This document shows, one piece after another, positions 6,022 through 6,706 of a stretch of DNA of 6,706 bases. Made by a program: the position numbers and the translations under genes. The notes below the pieces were generated by a model. It was not told the origin of the DNA, did not search any database, and saw nothing but the letters and a program-made list of their open reading frames with translations. The stretch is from positions 1 to 6,706 of the forward strand of contig JAUWZH010000147.1 of assembly GCA_030615435.1 (NCBI GenBank). Direction: 5' to 3'. Within the stretch, counting starts at the first letter, position 1. Each line of letters opens with the position of its first letter. Source of the DNA: Candidatus Brocadiaceae bacterium. Lineage in GTDB: Bacteria; Planctomycetota; Brocadiia; SM23-32.

Positions 6022-6294
6022 CGCCGCCTCTCCAAGACGCTGGTATTTTACAGCATCACTGGCACCATTGGGAGGTCATTTGCCCGCAGCATTCTCGGAA
6101 GCTTCTGCCCGGCCGCAAAGAGCTCGCGTGACAGCTTCGAGGCCCAGTCAGCACTGTTGGACAGCCTGCGTCTGGAACGCGCTTCGGCCCACTTGCGTGA
6201 CGATTGCCCGGAAAGTAAACTGCTCGCTGCTCGGCTCGAAGGCCGTGTGACCGGCGAGACTGTGTCGCTGCTGGAGCAGCCTGTAAGGAACATC

Positions 6295-6678
6295 ATGATG
6301 GTGAGGCCGACAAATCTGAAACAGTTCCTGCTTCATGAGGACCACTGGGTGCGGGACTTCGTGGCGGCTTACTTCTCGGATTCATGGTCCCGGGACCAGG
6401 ACCTCATGCGTCTCGTCCTGAAGGCCTGTGAAGCGTACGGCGAGGACGAGAACTCGTACGTGCTGGCTCGGGCCTCGCGCTTCGCGCTGGCGAGCGACTC
6501 TCTGCTCGGGGTCTTGGAACGGCTGACGAAGACGAAGAGCCAGAAGATTGCCTTCCACCTCAATAAGATCGTCAGCCGTGCACCGGTTCAGCTGCTTCTT
6601 GCGCACGAGACCGACATTCTCGATACCCCTATTGATCTTTGCAGAAATAATGGAAAGGCGCTCTCGGTTTCGGTATAA
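6295..6678 (+). CDS. Small helical protein, possibly HEAT-repeat-like; 3' end possibly frameshifted
   Basis: A 127-residue frame starting at ATG 6295 (or the adjacent ATG 6298), with AAGGAA at 6285-6290 as ribosome binding site. The protein is amphipathic and helical: LKQFLLHEDHWVRDFVAAYF then SWSRDQDLMRLVLKACEAYG, followed by two or three further helices and VQLLLAHETDILDTP. The HxxxVRDFVAAYF pattern resembles a HEAT-like repeat, in which paired helices form a protein-binding solenoid; this is a pattern impression only. The frame is open far upstream to 5509, but that part is antisense to the membrane-protein gene or lacks conserved features, so I placed the start at 6295. The last 15 residues (from IDLCRNNG) look unlike the rest, with AT-rich codons. 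The +1 frame from 6629 is open to the window end, so the true gene may continue past 6706. Confidence 0.6.
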   Translation: MMVRPTNLKQFLLHEDHWVRDFVAAYFSDSWSRDQDLMRLVLKACEAYGEDENSYVLARASRFALASDSLLGVLERLTKTKSQKIAFHLNKIVSRAPVQLLLAHETDILDTPIDLCRNNGKALSVSV

Positions 6679-6679
6679 T
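6651..6679 (+). promoter_or_regulatory. Candidate sigma-70 promoter, possibly for a leaderless gene starting at 6687
   Basis: TGGAAA (6651-6656; 4 of 6 match to TTGACA), a 17-bp spacer and a perfect TATAAT (6674-6679). The expected transcription start, 7-8 bases after the -10 box, coincides with an ATG at 6687-6689 (MRPQGT to the window edge), as in leaderless mRNAs. The site overlaps the stop codon of the preceding gene. If that gene is really frameshifted and continues, the TATAAT would be chance coding sequence. Confidence 0.35.
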
Positions 6680-6706
6680 CTTGGGCATGAGACCCCAGGG
6701 AACCGC

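Noticed and set aside
6193..6221. TTGCGT-17-TAAACT as a promoter for the gene at 6295
   Set aside because: The spacing is ideal, but the boxes match the consensus at only 3 and 4 of 6 positions, which is expected by chance.
5509..6294. Long plus-strand open frame upstream of the HEAT-like gene
   Set aside because: Most of it is antisense to the minus-strand membrane-protein gene, with an Arg/Ala/His-rich composition typical of the opposite strand of GC-rich coding DNA. The minus frame has a transmembrane helix and a good ribosome binding site.
6048..6296. Minus-strand frame starting MMFLTGCSSSD, lipoprotein-like
   Set aside because: The hydrophobic stretch before the cysteine is far too short for a signal peptide, and the frame overlaps the divergent region and the start of the plus-strand gene.
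1..6706. CRISPR array, tRNA, rRNA or insertion sequence
   Set aside because: Reading by eye, I found no regularly spaced repeats, no tRNA-like or rRNA segments, no transposase motifs and no flanking inverted repeats.

Overview
The window is bacterial, roughly 55-60% GC by eye, and looks like a fragment from an uncultured or poorly described lineage. A soluble double-zinc-finger anti-sigma protein, a membrane metalloprotease, a membrane-anchored prenyltransferase-type repeat protein and an unusual ECF-like sigma factor together recall Planctomycetota and neighbouring phyla. This placement is a weak inference, because no rRNA or marker gene is present. TGA is an ordinary stop codon for at least three genes here, so no genome-wide TGA reassignment is indicated.

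Layout. Bases 1-39 hold what is probably the lysine-rich C-terminal tail of a plus-strand gene that lies mostly outside the window. Bases 40-308 are a convergent intergenic stretch with one perfect hairpin. Bases 4563 down to 309 are a tight minus-strand gene cluster in the order: ECF-like sigma factor, anti-sigma protein with two zinc modules (ATGA overlap), HtpX-like (M48/M56-type) membrane zinc protease, and a membrane-anchored alpha/alpha-toroid (prenyltransferase/squalene-cyclase-like repeat) protein whose start overlaps the protease 3' end. A near-consensus housekeeping promoter (TTGACA-17-TATATT) lies just upstream of the sigma gene. About 790 bp without a convincing gene follow (4616-5403). 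Then comes a minus-strand gene for a single-pass membrane protein of unknown function (5404-6021). A divergent plus-strand gene encodes a small helical, possibly HEAT-like protein (6295-6678), and its 3' end may be frameshifted or may abut a leaderless promoter.

How the parts may work together. The sigma/anti-sigma pair and the intramembrane-type protease in one transcription unit suggest a signalling switch at the membrane: the anti-sigma holds the sigma factor and the protease could relieve it. The toroid protein, anchored by two N-terminal helices, may be a sensor, scaffold or lipid-handling partner. All of this is inferred from gene order and motifs. The most striking feature is that the protease is cut by a single in-frame TGA between its HExxH motif and its presumed third zinc ligand (EE), while the next 402 codons stay open in the same frame. 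This means a fresh nonsense mutation, a sequence error, or recoding of TGA; a stem-loop begins 10 nt after the TGA.
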